From Leishmania mexicana MHOM/GT/2001/U1103 (Eukaryota; Euglenozoa; Kinetoplastea; Trypanosomatida; Trypanosomatidae): a DNA stretch of 64,000 nucleotides. The position numbers were made by a program, and so were the translations under genes. Positions 19,818 to 30,283 of the stretch are shown here, in pieces. Position 1 is the first letter of the stretch; each line of letters opens with the position of its first letter. Below the pieces are notes generated by a model. That model was not told the origin of the DNA, did no database searches, and saw nothing but the letters and a program-made list of their open reading frames with translations. Location of the stretch: positions 372,001 through 436,000 of the forward strand of contig NC_018328.1 of assembly GCF_000234665.1 (NCBI RefSeq), given 5' to 3'.

Positions 19818-20522
19818 ATGCCACCTCGTGCGGTTCGTAGCCCAAAGACAGACTCGCTGAGTGTGGCCGTCAAGAGCCACCTGTGCAATGCTGCCGCCTC
19901 AGCGGTGGCCGCCGCCAGTAATGGCAGAAGCGCGGGGGAAACCGGCATGGCATTGTCTGCATTGGAGACTGACGTTGCCGCTTCAAACCCGTCCTCGTCA
20001 CGAGTGTCGCGGCGTCGGCGCGATGTCGTGCCACAGGAAACACCGGAATGGCAGCGGATGGCATTGGAGACCGCCGCCGCATCCCGGAAGTCTCGCGCCT
20101 GCACTGCGAAGAAAGCTAAGCCGAATGGGCGACGTAGGGGCGCCGCAAAGGGGAGGGCCGAGTCGGACGAGGATGAAGACGAGGCAGCAGCCGCTGCCGA
20201 GTTATCGTCGCAGAGGGGGGAGGACGTGGACCACTCCGCCTCGCCCGCTGGAATTGACGCGAGCAGCAGTATTCGCAGCAAGCATGCCAAGCCTCGCCGC
20301 CGTAAGGCCGAGAAAGCGGCAGGGACGCCGGCGACAAAGCGAGGGCAACGCATCCCTGTCGCAGAGCTGGTGTGCCCACGCTGCAAGCTACGCATGGACC
20401 ACTGGCCCTTCTGTGGCCTGTCAGGTGACGCGCATGTGCTGCTGGCAGCGCTATCAGCCTCCAGGGAAGAGGACGAGGCACGACCGAACGAGGCAGCAGC
20501 AGCAGCGGCCGCAGCACACTAG
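19818..20522 (+). CDS. Small basic protein with C-terminal C2HC zinc knuckle, unknown function
   Basis: This encodes 234 residues. The N-terminal 170 are Ser/Ala-rich and strongly basic, with clusters such as SRVSRRRRD, KKAKPNGRRRG and KPRRRKAEK and an acidic patch (SDEDEDEAA), suggesting a nuclear or nucleic-acid-associated protein. Near the C-terminus, residues 186-199 form C-x2-C-x5-H-x3-C (Cys186, Cys189, His195, Cys199), a plausible single zinc knuckle. The protein ends in a poly-Ala run. I recognise no family. The ATG at 19818 is the first one after the C/T-rich tract. Confidence 0.65.
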   Translation: MPPRAVRSPKTDSLSVAVKSHLCNAAASAVAAASNGRSAGETGMALSALETDVAASNPSSSRVSRRRRDVVPQETPEWQRMALETAAASRKSRACTAKKAKPNGRRRGAAKGRAESDEDEDEAAAAAELSSQRGEDVDHSASPAGIDASSSIRSKHAKPRRRKAEKAAGTPATKRGQRIPVAELVCPRCKLRMDHWPFCGLSGDAHVLLAALSASREEDEARPNEAAAAAAAAH

Positions 20523-21992
20523 TCCATCGACCAGCGACGACGGTCACGAGGAAGGAAAACAGTCCAAAAGAAATGTTGACACTCTCCGACAATGTGTAAG
20601 GGGTGTCCTTAGCGTGTTTGTGCGTGCGCATGCGTGTGTTCCTTGACGCTCATCGCCGCACATTACAACGCGTGTGACGGCACCCTTGCGGAGTACGGCT
20701 GCCCCTCCCCTCCCCTCCCCCCGTGCAGCCTCCCATCCACCCACGGTCACCACCGTCCTTATCGCATAGATAGATGCCCACGCATCCCCTCGGTCGGCGT
20801 CGTTCTCTCTCCTGCTGCCCAACTCCTCTCTCGCGTCTGAGGGGGAGGGGAGGGGGTCTCCTCCATTCATTTCGGATGTATCCCTATCGCCCCTGGGACT
20901 GCTGCATCGGTTTCATGTCGTCTGTTCAGGTGCCGCCTGTGCGCCGTACAACGCCACCCCCTCCACCACGCCTTCCGTCGCTCGCCCGCCCGCTCGCTCT
21001 CTGCGTGTGTTTCTTCGCCGATCTCCTTTTAACTCTGTTGACACGCATCGAAAGACAACACAAGCAGCAAGGAGCCTCGCGGCGTGCGCTTCAGGGCCGT
21101 TCACATCGCGCGCCATTCGAAACGCGTAAGTGGGGGAGAGTCGGAGGGGGAGTGGTGCTGCGAGAGGCCACGCCGTTGTCGCCGCCCCCCCCCTCCGACT
21201 CTCCCATTGCTTGCTCATGAGCTGCATCAGCTCCAATGACACTGGAGCACGTGGTCTTTCTCTGCCCATTCGTGGGTGTGGCTGTCCCTCCCCCGGGCAT
21301 CTCCGCCTGTTGCCCACTCGCTTCTCACCATCTCTCTTCTTTTTCTTCTGGTACGTTACGTACGCGTGGCATTTTGGGTGCGCGCCCTCCCACTACCTCC
21401 CCCACCCACCCCCGCCGATGCACTGCTGTTACCACACATGCCCTGCCCCTAACAATGTGCCACACGCGCACTGAAGCTGCATGCGCTTACGGAGAGCAGA
21501 GAGCTACACCAACAGCCCTGCACTGCACGTTGCACTGTGTGAACGTATGTGTGTGTGTGTGTGTGTGTGCGCCTGCCTCACAACGAGACCTCGCTTTTCT
21601 CTGGTGCAGTTGCTGTGCTGCTTTTCATTCCTCTCTGCCGCTGCTGCCGGCGCGGTGGACCAGCCAACTTGGCGTGTGTGCACCCGCGGGAGGCGCGATC
21701 AAAGGGCACCTTTGTGGGTGCTGAAGCGATTTGCCTGCCTCGTAGAAGCACTCGGAAGGGCGGCATCGGTCACCACCACCACCGCGCAAGCGGACAATAA
21801 CCCAGCCGGCGTGACCGGCCCACACGCATCAGATCGGTATACCAGCAGCGCTGCCGCTGGCGTTGGAGATTACGGCCGTTGCTGCTTCACGGTATCTTCG
21901 CTCAGCACCACATCCCCCCCCCCACCACCACCACCTTGTGCTTCTCTTCTCAGTTGCTTCTCTGCTCGACGCCAGCGGGACACCCTCATGCA
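20523..21992. other. Intergenic spacer
   Basis: A 1.47-kb spacer with C/T-rich tracts (20700-20720, 20800-20830 and 21905-21935) and a GT microsatellite at 21549-21569. Short frames (20774-21220, 21236-21724 and 21481-22044) have no recognisable content. I see no gene. Confidence 0.55.
21549..21569. repeat. (GT)n microsatellite
   Basis: Ten or so uninterrupted GT units in the spacer. Confidence 0.9.
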
Positions 21993-22745
21993 ATGGACCG
22001 TCGAAGTGGCGCCATGGCCAATAACCGCGTTGAAACGACCGTGACCACTGTGGTGGCCGAGATGATCGCCAACGCCACGAGCACGTCTGCCCCCAGCTCC
22101 ACTGAAGCCTCTGCTCCCTCAAGCTCACTTACGCCAGCGCCTGAGAGGACGATAGACTCCGTCATTCTCTGGCTGGTTACTCTCTTCTACTTTTCCGTAA
22201 GTGCAGCTGCCGTGGCGTACTTCGTTGCTCGTTGGCGGCGGCGTGTGCACGGGACCGATCGCGTGCTCCTACGTGGTGGATTCGGGGCGGATGGTGGCGG
22301 GGTTGTTGCCCAGGTGAACGCTGCTAAAGAGGGTCTCTTGGCCACCGTTAGTGCTGTGATTGAGCGGGCGACAAGCATCACGGCGCTGGCCGGGGCGGCG
22401 TCGTGGCAGCAATCGGAGAACGCACGGCACCGCAGAGCCAGCCAAAGTCCTGGCGATCGTCGCCGCAGCGGGGGAGCGGCAGCCGGGGGCGGACGCAGTC
22501 GAAGCTGGTTGGGCGGACTCGCCCCCTTTCTGCCAGGGTCGCCAGCACGCAGTGCAGCGGCGAAGCGGAATAAGCAGAAAAGTGACGACGCCCACATAGA
22601 TAACGAGGCGCCGCCCACCGTGTGGATCGATGGAGCTAGCGCAGGCGGAGCGAGCCATGGAGGCGCCATCGGCGGCAGCGCCGTCCCCCCCAGCAGCATT
22701 GGACCGACCATGACCGCACGCGATCAGCAACGCGGAGAGGATTAG
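21993..22745 (+). CDS. Single-pass membrane protein, unknown function
   Basis: The predicted 250-residue protein has a Thr/Ser/Ala-rich N-terminus of ~55 residues with possible O-glycosylation and an NATS N-glycosylation sequon. A single hydrophobic helix follows at about 58-78 (ILWLVTLFYFSVSAAAVAYF), with a strong positive stop-transfer cluster (RWRRR). The long C-terminal tail is Gly/Ala/Ser-rich and basic and probably disordered. The positive-inside rule predicts the N-terminus outside and the tail in the cytosol. There is no cleavable signal. I know no family. An alternative start is the in-frame ATG at 22014. Coding status rests on the clean TM segment and position between spacers. Confidence 0.6.
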   Translation: MDRRSGAMANNRVETTVTTVVAEMIANATSTSAPSSTEASAPSSSLTPAPERTIDSVILWLVTLFYFSVSAAAVAYFVARWRRRVHGTDRVLLRGGFGADGGGVVAQVNAAKEGLLATVSAVIERATSITALAGAASWQQSENARHRRASQSPGDRRRSGGAAAGGGRSRSWLGGLAPFLPGSPARSAAAKRNKQKSDDAHIDNEAPPTVWIDGASAGGASHGGAIGGSAVPPSSIGPTMTARDQQRGED

Positions 22746-23510
22746 TGAGAGCGAGAGATGTGTGCCTCTCCGCCTGGGCTGCTCTCCTGACGCACGCACA
22801 CAAACGCACAGACATCCCTTACGTTTGGCGTATGCATCATGGGAGGAGGCGGCGCTGCGTACCTCTTTCGATTCGACGGCGCGCCTACGTGTGGAGGAAA
22901 GGTACGTGTACGTGTACCGGAAGGTGTGTGCCTCCTTGACTGTGAAACCTGTGCGTGCTCCAAGCTGTCCCCCACCCCCACCCCACACGCACACACCTCA
23001 TTCTGCTCTTCCCGCCTTGTTTTACTTGCACCGTTGCTGATGCGACTCTGAACTCGATGGCAGACATGACCTCATCGGTCTTCTCCAATTTCGCCGTCGC
23101 TCTTTGTGGGTGTGTGGGTGTACGCGTGCGTGTGTGGAGTGCGTTGGCGTGTACAAAAAACGGAGAAGAGGCGCGCGCGAGGACTGGCGGAAGCCAGATG
23201 CCGGTGTGCAAGTGAATAATGAAAGTGGCGCTGTCGACTGCCGGCGACGCATGCACGCTGCCACGGCCAGCTGGAGCTCGCCCTCCCTTTCTCTGGTCCT
23301 CTTTTCCTCATTGCGCGTGAGCGCTTGTCTTCGTCGTTGCCACTCTGCCGTCTTACCCCCGCCTTCCCCCTTCACTTGTGCTGCTTTCCGTTTTGGGTCC
23401 CACCGGCCCTGCACTCGACGTCGCTTTCTTTCGAGGATCTCGCTGAGCTGCCGACAGCATTCCTACCCCGCGCCGCGCCGTGCCGAGCAACACGCATACA
23501 CAAGACCAGG
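22746..23510. other. Intergenic spacer
   Basis: Spacer with C-rich stretches (22970-22990 and 23352-23375) and GT-rich runs near 23105-23145. No gene seen. The next frame is open back to 23325. Confidence 0.55.
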
Positions 23511-26279
23511 ATGCCCAACGTCGAGACTCCCGATATACCCTCCGAGTCCCAGCGGGGCAAGGAGAGTGGGCTAGCGAGGGAGATGCTGCAACCGGCCCCT
23601 GCGACATCCGCAGCGATAGCGGAGAACCGTCGCAGCACCACCGATGCGATGGCCGCCGCTAAAAGCAGCCTCCTCTTCCCCATAGTTGATGATAGCGACC
23701 CGTTCGCCCTTCTGTACTCAACCCCGGCGAATCAGCCGTTGTCTCTTGCGAGGCGCAGCCACGGCACGGAGTCGCTCTTTCAATACTACGCCTTGCGTGG
23801 GTACAAGGAGGTCTTGAGCGAGGCGGCAACCCCGGAGGCGGCGAGGGCGGTGCAGGCGTGCCTGGAGGGCGGCGTGGCAGCAGCCGTGGCGCAGCAACGC
23901 CTTAGCGACAAGAAGAAGGCCGCGCCATCGCTTAATACCCACATCATAGACAGGTGTCTCGTCAGCACTGCCGCCGCCGCCGCCTCTCCTGACGCCCCCA
24001 CCGTGGTCCTTGCGACGGACAGCGCTGTCAGCAGTGTCGTGCCCCTGTACGTCCCCCTCCGACCGGCACAGACACAGGATTTCATCTCCAGCTTCCGCAC
24101 CCAGCGAGCGGATGACGCGCGCGCGGCAGCGGAGCAGGAGCGCCGCGAACGGCTGCGACAGGTGCCTGAGGCTGCCGTCTACCTCGGTCGCTACTACCCG
24201 GAGGGCAACCATATCGTGGCCGACGTGCGGCTGCAACTGACGGAAGAGAAATCCGAGCCCGTGGCGAACTCCGGAGTGGCTGCAAAGCCCTGGGCGCGCA
24301 GTCCTGTTCGCACCTCCGCACCACTGTTGACGCCCACCGCTTCCAACCGCGGCAGTCGAGCCCTCTCCAGCCCCGCTCTTGGCCGTCACTCCATCAAGGC
24401 CGGCAGCCTTTCCGCACCGTCGATCGCGCCGCTGCTGCTCCGCACGCCGCAGGAGGTGGCCACCACAATGCAGAAGCACCAAGAAAGCCGTCATGCGCTG
24501 GCGGACCAGATCGAAAATGCCTTCGTGGACGCCTACCACCTCCGCGATCCAGCGGCGGCGCAGCGGCAGCGCGACCGCGAGTTAATGGAGGCGCAGCGTC
24601 ACTCCATGCAGGCGGCAGCGGCGCTTCTGGCCAAAACGGGAGCCGCGCCCGCAACGAAGAGACGCACGACGGTGGGCGCCTCGAAGAAGGCCGGCGGCAC
24701 AAAGAAAAAGTCGACGGCGGCTCCGGCGACGCCGCCAAAGCGCGAGGGCGGCGTGCCCGCTAACTTGGAGGTGTTCCGCGCCTCGCTGCTGCTTTTATGC
24801 AACGAGGACGGAGCCGTCACGCTGGACCAGCTACGCGTACTGCTGGCAAATGTCCCTTTCCACGTTGGCACGCTCACTACGACCTCCGCGGCCGCCTCGG
24901 TCGGCGTCGCTGAACGTATGTTTCATATCATCTACAGGAGCACACGTGCTCCCAGGGCCACAGACGCCACCGATTTACTGCTCGCTGTCGCGTCTGCCAC
25001 AACTACCGGCCTTGGCGGTTCGCTGTCGCGGCAGGGGAATGTCGTGGGCGACAGCTTCATCAGCGCCGCCCCTCACGGTCCACAGAACAGCTTCTCTCGG
25101 AGCAGCAACGCCCCTGTTGGTGCACGACGTGGTCCGGGCGCGAATGCGCCGCTGGCGGCAGCGGGGCGAACGCGGTCGCCATCCACGTATTTCCCGCTGC
25201 AAGCGAGCAATCCAAGTGTGATATCGCCGATCATGGCCGCGGCTGAAATGGGTGCCAGTACGTCTAGTGGAGCTCACACCCCGAAAACCCCGTCGCTGAC
25301 GACTGGGGCTGCGCTCTCGTGCAATGAAGTGGTAGGTGCCGGTAGCGTTGGGAAACAGCCGCCACCCCACAGTGTCCCGACGGACATGCATGATGGGTGC
25401 AAGTGCGTCCTCGTGGTCGAGTTGCTGGACGCGCTGGATGCGCTTCTGAACAGTGTCGAGACGAAGTGTGTCGTGCGGTGGGAGTGCTTCAACGTTCTGG
25501 CGGTGGAAGGGAACGGCTACATCCACACGTCGCAGCTGGCGAAGCTGCGCCGGTGTGCTTACCGCGACGGCTCGGCGGCAGAAGAGCAGGCGGCCGTCAC
25601 GGCGGCCATGGTGAAGGCCCTCAGCGACGTCTTCGCGGTTGTTGCGACGGAGGAGGAGGCCGCCTACCTCAAAGCGAACAGGAAGCGGAAAAAGAAAAAG
25701 GGCGGCGCTGTGGCCTTGGCGGCACACCAGAGCTCGCCGATACCGTTAAACGTCATGCGCAAGTCACACCTGGACTATGCAGTCTTCTGTCGCTTCTTCG
25801 ACGAGATGCCGCTCATGGCGGCCGCCTTCGCGCACGTGTGGCTGCCCCTTCTCCTGAACGGGCGCCGGCACACGGCGGCGGCGGGCGGCACGATGGTAAG
25901 GGTTTCGGATGCCTCCAAGTTCTCCACAGCCTCACCCATACCAGGCTTCGCCACTGGAGCGACGTTGCTGATGCCCCCCTCCCCCGGGTCATCGGCAGAC
26001 GCCGTAGGTGAAAAGGACGGAGAGGAGGCGACTGGACATCGCCTCTCACTGTCGTCGCAGCTGCAGCGGAGACCAGCACCCGCCGAAGAGGACGATCCCA
26101 ATGCGTATCCTCTTGAGCTCCTGGGCAGCACAGTGGATGCTCGGCAGGCGGCGGTGCGGCAGCTGGTGATAGAGCGGCAGGAGCACCTGCATCAGGCCTG
26201 CGACGCCGCGGAGAAGGAGAAGCTGACTGTTGTGCAGAGCGACGAACCTGGTAATGGCAGCACCTTTGCAGGTTCGTAG
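23511..26279 (+). CDS. Large protein of unknown function
   Basis: The predicted 922-residue soluble protein has no TM segments or signal peptide. Residues ~50-330 include structured-looking stretches (DPFALLYSTPANQPLS, SLFQYYALRGYKEVLSE, AAVYLGRYYPEGNHIVADV). A basic Lys-rich linker (about 390-415) precedes FRASLLLLCNEDGAVTLDQL and a later VRWECFNVLAVEGNGYIHTS segment. These two have a helix, short loop and helix look of degenerate EF-hands, but neither retains the canonical Asp/Glu ligands. A Lys-rich patch (NRKRKKKKGG) follows. The layout recalls trypanosomatid flagellar or cytoskeletal proteins, but that is only an impression. The ATG at 23511 follows C/T-rich sequence. Confidence 0.7.
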   Translation: MPNVETPDIPSESQRGKESGLAREMLQPAPATSAAIAENRRSTTDAMAAAKSSLLFPIVDDSDPFALLYSTPANQPLSLARRSHGTESLFQYYALRGYKEVLSEAATPEAARAVQACLEGGVAAAVAQQRLSDKKKAAPSLNTHIIDRCLVSTAAAAASPDAPTVVLATDSAVSSVVPLYVPLRPAQTQDFISSFRTQRADDARAAAEQERRERLRQVPEAAVYLGRYYPEGNHIVADVRLQLTEEKSEPVANSGVAAKPWARSPVRTSAPLLTPTASNRGSRALSSPALGRHSIKAGSLSAPSIAPLLLRTPQEVATTMQKHQESRHALADQIENAFVDAYHLRDPAAAQRQRDRELMEAQRHSMQAAAALLAKTGAAPATKRRTTVGASKKAGGTKKKSTAAPATPPKREGGVPANLEVFRASLLLLCNEDGAVTLDQLRVLLANVPFHVGTLTTTSAAASVGVAERMFHIIYRSTRAPRATDATDLLLAVASATTTGLGGSLSRQGNVVGDSFISAAPHGPQNSFSRSSNAPVGARRGPGANAPLAAAGRTRSPSTYFPLQASNPSVISPIMAAAEMGASTSSGAHTPKTPSLTTGAALSCNEVVGAGSVGKQPPPHSVPTDMHDGCKCVLVVELLDALDALLNSVETKCVVRWECFNVLAVEGNGYIHTSQLAKLRRCAYRDGSAAEEQAAVTAAMVKALSDVFAVVATEEEAAYLKANRKRKKKKGGAVALAAHQSSPIPLNVMRKSHLDYAVFCRFFDEMPLMAAAFAHVWLPLLLNGRRHTAAAGGTMVRVSDASKFSTASPIPGFATGATLLMPPSPGSSADAVGEKDGEEATGHRLSLSSQLQRRPAPAEEDDPNAYPLELLGSTVDARQAAVRQLVIERQEHLHQACDAAEKEKLTVVQSDEPGNGSTFAGS

Positions 26280-27754
26280 AGCCACGCGCTACACCCCTGC
26301 CGCCCCACCCCCACCCACGCACACACGCGAGGCCTCGTCGGCGACGCTGCTGTGCATCTGAAGGAGCTGAAGACGGATACTGGACGGTGTCGGTTTGTAC
26401 ATGTGGCGGTAACCCGCACAGATGAGCACGCCAGTCACCTTCACCCTGAACTCTCTCGTTGCGGTCTCTTCTCTTGGGCGCTTGTGCCTGCTCTTCATGT
26501 AGATGTCCATCAGTGCATGTCTTCGCTCGTGATCGGAGCTGGTAGCGGGCGCTGTTGAAGGGACGCCTCCCTTCCCCTCCTCTTCCGCCACCGCCGCCTT
26601 TCCGTTATGTATAGCCGTTGAAGGTAAAAGCCCCAGTGAGACTCCTCGTCTATAAGGTGGCGGGTCTGTTGGAGCATGTACAGTGCAGGTCCTTGACCCT
26701 CTTCCTCCCCGCCACCACCCTCACCACCACTACCACCAACGCACGCACACGCACACACACACCTGCCCCTGTCGTTGTGTGTGTGCCATCACAGTTACCT
26801 TCCCATTGTTGGCGGCTTTCGCTTTCACCCTCCACGCTGATGTTGCAATCATCACCGTCGCATCTCACAAGAAAACGAGCAGCGCCAGCGGCCCTCACTC
26901 GCCTGTACCTCTTCTATGGCGCATCGCCCACTTATCGACGTCGCCGTCGCCCGCTCTCTCCCTCCCTGAGTGCAGGTGTTGGCTGTGGTTCTCGGTGATC
27001 CTGTCACAGATACGTGTTTGGTGTCCGGCGTTGTCTGTTCCCCGAGGCAGGCGCAGTGGGGTGGGGGTGGGGGAAGGGTTATCCGCTCGCTTCGATTGCC
27101 ATCACACACGCCCGCTCACCGTCCCGCCTCTCCCTTGTATCCTTTCCAGACCACCACCACCACCACAACCCCTCTCTCTCCCACAGCAACCTTTTCTTGT
27201 CGGCCTTGCCGATGCGGCATGCATCGTTTAAACACGGCGAGAGAGACCGAAGAGGGAGGCGGTGAGTAGTACGGGTGGTGGCTGTGTGGCAATGCGGGCT
27301 GACAACCTCGATGACTGTCATAGGACCGTGAAGAAGGGCACTAATGGGGAAGAATCTGTTATCAAGCGAAAAGCCCGAGCTCAAGAAGGGCGCGAGAGGG
27401 CGCCGACTCTCCCACTCGAACGCATGCTGCGTAGGGTATGAGGGGAGGGAGAAGAGACCGGTGGACGATACATGCTGACCCTTGCGCGCGTGTAGGTCAT
27501 GATTGATGAGGCGGTGTGCACACGGCATGAGGCAGACGTCCCTTTGCCCTCATCATCCACACCCACACACACACACATCGTTTCTTCCTCTCCGTGTTCG
27601 CATGCACGCTCACCCATCACCTCGTATCTCCTGCCCGTCTGTTCTTCTTGTGCGTGGAACGCACACACACGCACACGCACACACGCACATCTTGCAGAAG
27701 CAAAGGGCAGCAGTGCAGCAGTATCATCCCCGTACGTGCATCCAGGCTGAGTGG
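26280..27754. other. Intergenic spacer
   Basis: A 1.47-kb spacer. It contains CA runs (26748-26762, 27555-27572 and 27662-27690) and C/T-rich tracts near 26570-26600 and 27150-27185, and no recognisable gene. Acceptor candidates for the next gene lie at about 27700 (CTTGCAG). Confidence 0.55.
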
Positions 27755-30283
27755 ATGCCCTACTACGAGAACCGCCTGTACAGTCCCGAAGAGAAGCCAC
27801 CATCGCCACGGCTGTTGCGACTGCCAGAAGGGGGAGCGTCACCCACGCGTGGCGCCCGTGCTGAAGAGCGCTTTATGTCGTCGTACAACGACAGCGACGC
27901 GGCGGAGCGGCCCATGCGACTAAATCGCCATATCCCCTCCCCGATTCTGTCACCGATCCCGACGGCCCCTGCGCACTACTCGTACCGTGAAGGGAGGGAA
28001 CACAGCTCCGACCTCCAGGCAGGCGCCGGCGACGCTCAGCAGCGACAGTGGAGGGGCGAGCGGGACCCATCACGGCGTCCTCCAGCGGAGCCTGTAATCG
28101 GCCATAATTCATCCTCGAGGCACCGCACAGCAGAGGACTTCCTCAGCATCCCGCGACCTCCATCGCCGCCGCGTACACCGCAGGCTGACGTCCGCTCTGC
28201 GCGAGGTCAAGCGTATGCTGAGGTGGATCCGCTCACCGAAGCGCAGCAGGGCGCCGAGGAGCGCACAAGTGAAGGAGGTCTTGTCGCCTCAAGGCTTCCC
28301 CCCGTAGCAGGGGACGCTCCCTCGCGTCCATCCTTTGGAACCAAGGCGTCCCGCAGTGCTGCAGACGAGGATGGCGTCAGTGCAGAGGACGCAGCTCGCA
28401 CACAACGGTCTGCAAGCGACAGTGTTAGGCCCGCGCACGACTCACGTCGCGTGAGGGGTGCACATAGACATAAGGACGAAGACGGCGAAGGCTGCCGCGC
28501 GTTCTCGGCTGACCCGGAAAACTGGCAGTCGCGGAAGTCGTTGCCCGCCGGCTGCGTGCGATGCAACTACCGTCTTCCCGAGGAGCTGATCGAATACCTG
28601 CAGGAAACGTCGATGTACCGGTCTGTGCCACGCCCCCATTGCCCGGAATGCGGCGCTCGACTCGTGCCCACTGTCAGGGGCACCCGTGGTGGCGGTGACG
28701 ACAGCGTCTATGATAGTCCACGGCTATCACCGCGTCCCAGCCCACCGCGACGGCGAGAACGCCACTCGAAGCCCGTGAACGTTCCTCAGCGAAAACCCCA
28801 CGAGAAGCGACGCAGCTCTTCGGAGTCAAGCAATATCGATATAGACGTGCTAGATGCCGGCAGCAGCTCCAGCGATGATCCAATGCACGAATCGCAGCCG
28901 TCGCGGGGAGCGCCGCCGCAGTCCTACCGCCCCAAGCCCACGGCAGAGAAGCCCATGCCTCCCCCGCCATCTTGTCATCCTAAGACGCCAGTGCCACCGC
29001 CCCGAGGCGGAGCGCATGGCGACAGCGAATGGACGCCTAGGGAGAAGCCTTTCATGGTTCTGACCAAGTCACCATACCTCACCCTTGATTCCTTGCCCTG
29101 TGGCCTTGATGGCGCCACGAGAGCGGCGGAACCGAGCAATGGCTGGCGCCGAGGCCAGGAAGGCGCCAGCGCCTTGAGCCCAGACGGCATCGCCGCTCCG
29201 TGGGTGGTGGGGGGGTGCGCGGCATGCTGCCGACAGGTCGGCGCAGGTCTCGCAGGAATTTGTTGCTGCGCCATGCCCTGCGTCCTCTTCCGCGAACGCC
29301 AGCGGCTACTCCTGCACAAACTGCGCAGTCGCTACATCTGCTGCGCAGGCGCCTTCCCTTGCTGCGTTCCACCGGTGTCACTGCGTCCTGAGCTGTACTA
29401 CACGATAGGGCCCGATCACCTCTACAGCCCCGCCCTGGACGCTTCGGCGGGTCGATATTGGGATGGCGCCCTCGACGCCAGCACGGCGGTGTCGCAACAG
29501 CGGCATTGGCATGACTTATACACGGTGAGCAATGGTAAGGGCGAAGCGCGGGCGACCTCGTCGCGCCTCGCTGGAGGTGGACGGGGGCTCCTTGCCGCCT
29601 TCTGTTCCGTGAACGGTGTCGCCTCCCCCGCCTCGCTTGTAAACCCGCGGACGGGCCTTCCCCTGGACGGCTGCTACTCCAACGTGTCTTTCTACCAAGG
29701 TGAAAGGCCGCCCGCCTGCTGCGCCACCTCGTCGGCGTCTGCTTTAGTGGGCACAGGCTCCTGTGGCTGCAGCAGTTGTGTCTGTGACAGCACGCGTGGC
29801 TGCTGCCTCTATTGCTCGCACCCCACCGCCTACTGCTTGGCGTGCCCGCTCTGCTGTCTGTGTTGCGAGATGACGTTCTGCATGCCGTGCGCTCTGTGGG
29901 CGAACCGGCTCCTGATCCGCCAGCATTACCACCTCGTCTCTGACACTGCCGTCGACGGTGGGGCGGTGTGCTGCTACACGTACTGTGTGCAGTGCTGCAC
30001 GTGCTTGTGCACGCGGAAGCACGCTCCGACGATGGTCAGCGCCGCCATAGATAAGCGCATCGGCGGCATTGCCATGCCTGGAGCAAGCACGGCTGAGGCT
30101 GCCGCATCACCGACGTCCTTCTCGTGCTGGTATCAGCTGTCCACCACTGTTGCCGCGTGCCTGGCGGCTGTGTGTTGCTTGTGCCCCTGTGCAGCCTGTG
30201 GGTTAGCGCAGCAGCGAGATCAGATCCGCCGACTCGGATACCCGCTTGTCGTTGACGTTCCTCCAGAGATCGACATGATGTAG
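27755..30283 (+). CDS. Cysteine-rich PLAC8-like protein
   Basis: This encodes 842 residues in two parts. The N-terminal ~480 residues are polar, Pro/Arg/Ser-rich and likely disordered, except for a CxxC...CxxC zinc-ribbon-like module starting at Cys267-x2-Cys270 and closing with HCPECGARL. The C-terminal ~350 residues are exceptionally Cys-rich in short hydrophobic runs (CAACCRQ, CCCAMPC, CPLCCLCCEMTFCMPC, CCTCLCT), ending CLCPCAACGLAQQRDQIRRLGYP. The closing pattern resembles the PLAC8 (DUF614) family signature CPxCAxCQ...R.R, whose members associate with membranes and influence metal transport or cell size. The match is by pattern only. Two adjacent stop codons end the gene. Start: ATG at 27755, with the in-frame codon for MSSYND further on as an alternative. 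Confidence 0.65.
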   Translation: MPYYENRLYSPEEKPPSPRLLRLPEGGASPTRGARAEERFMSSYNDSDAAERPMRLNRHIPSPILSPIPTAPAHYSYREGREHSSDLQAGAGDAQQRQWRGERDPSRRPPAEPVIGHNSSSRHRTAEDFLSIPRPPSPPRTPQADVRSARGQAYAEVDPLTEAQQGAEERTSEGGLVASRLPPVAGDAPSRPSFGTKASRSAADEDGVSAEDAARTQRSASDSVRPAHDSRRVRGAHRHKDEDGEGCRAFSADPENWQSRKSLPAGCVRCNYRLPEELIEYLQETSMYRSVPRPHCPECGARLVPTVRGTRGGGDDSVYDSPRLSPRPSPPRRRERHSKPVNVPQRKPHEKRRSSSESSNIDIDVLDAGSSSSDDPMHESQPSRGAPPQSYRPKPTAEKPMPPPPSCHPKTPVPPPRGGAHGDSEWTPREKPFMVLTKSPYLTLDSLPCGLDGATRAAEPSNGWRRGQEGASALSPDGIAAPWVVGGCAACCRQVGAGLAGICCCAMPCVLFRERQRLLLHKLRSRYICCAGAFPCCVPPVSLRPELYYTIGPDHLYSPALDASAGRYWDGALDASTAVSQQRHWHDLYTVSNGKGEARATSSRLAGGGRGLLAAFCSVNGVASPASLVNPRTGLPLDGCYSNVSFYQGERPPACCATSSASALVGTGSCGCSSCVCDSTRGCCLYCSHPTAYCLACPLCCLCCEMTFCMPCALWANRLLIRQHYHLVSDTAVDGGAVCCYTYCVQCCTCLCTRKHAPTMVSAAIDKRIGGIAMPGASTAEAAASPTSFSCWYQLSTTVAACLAAVCCLCPCAACGLAQQRDQIRRLGYPLVVDVPPEIDMM

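Noticed and set aside
24775..25590. Two EF-hand loops in the 922-residue protein
   Set aside because: Helix-loop-helix look only. The loops lack the Asp at position 1 and Glu/Asp at position 12, so I do not call them calcium sites.
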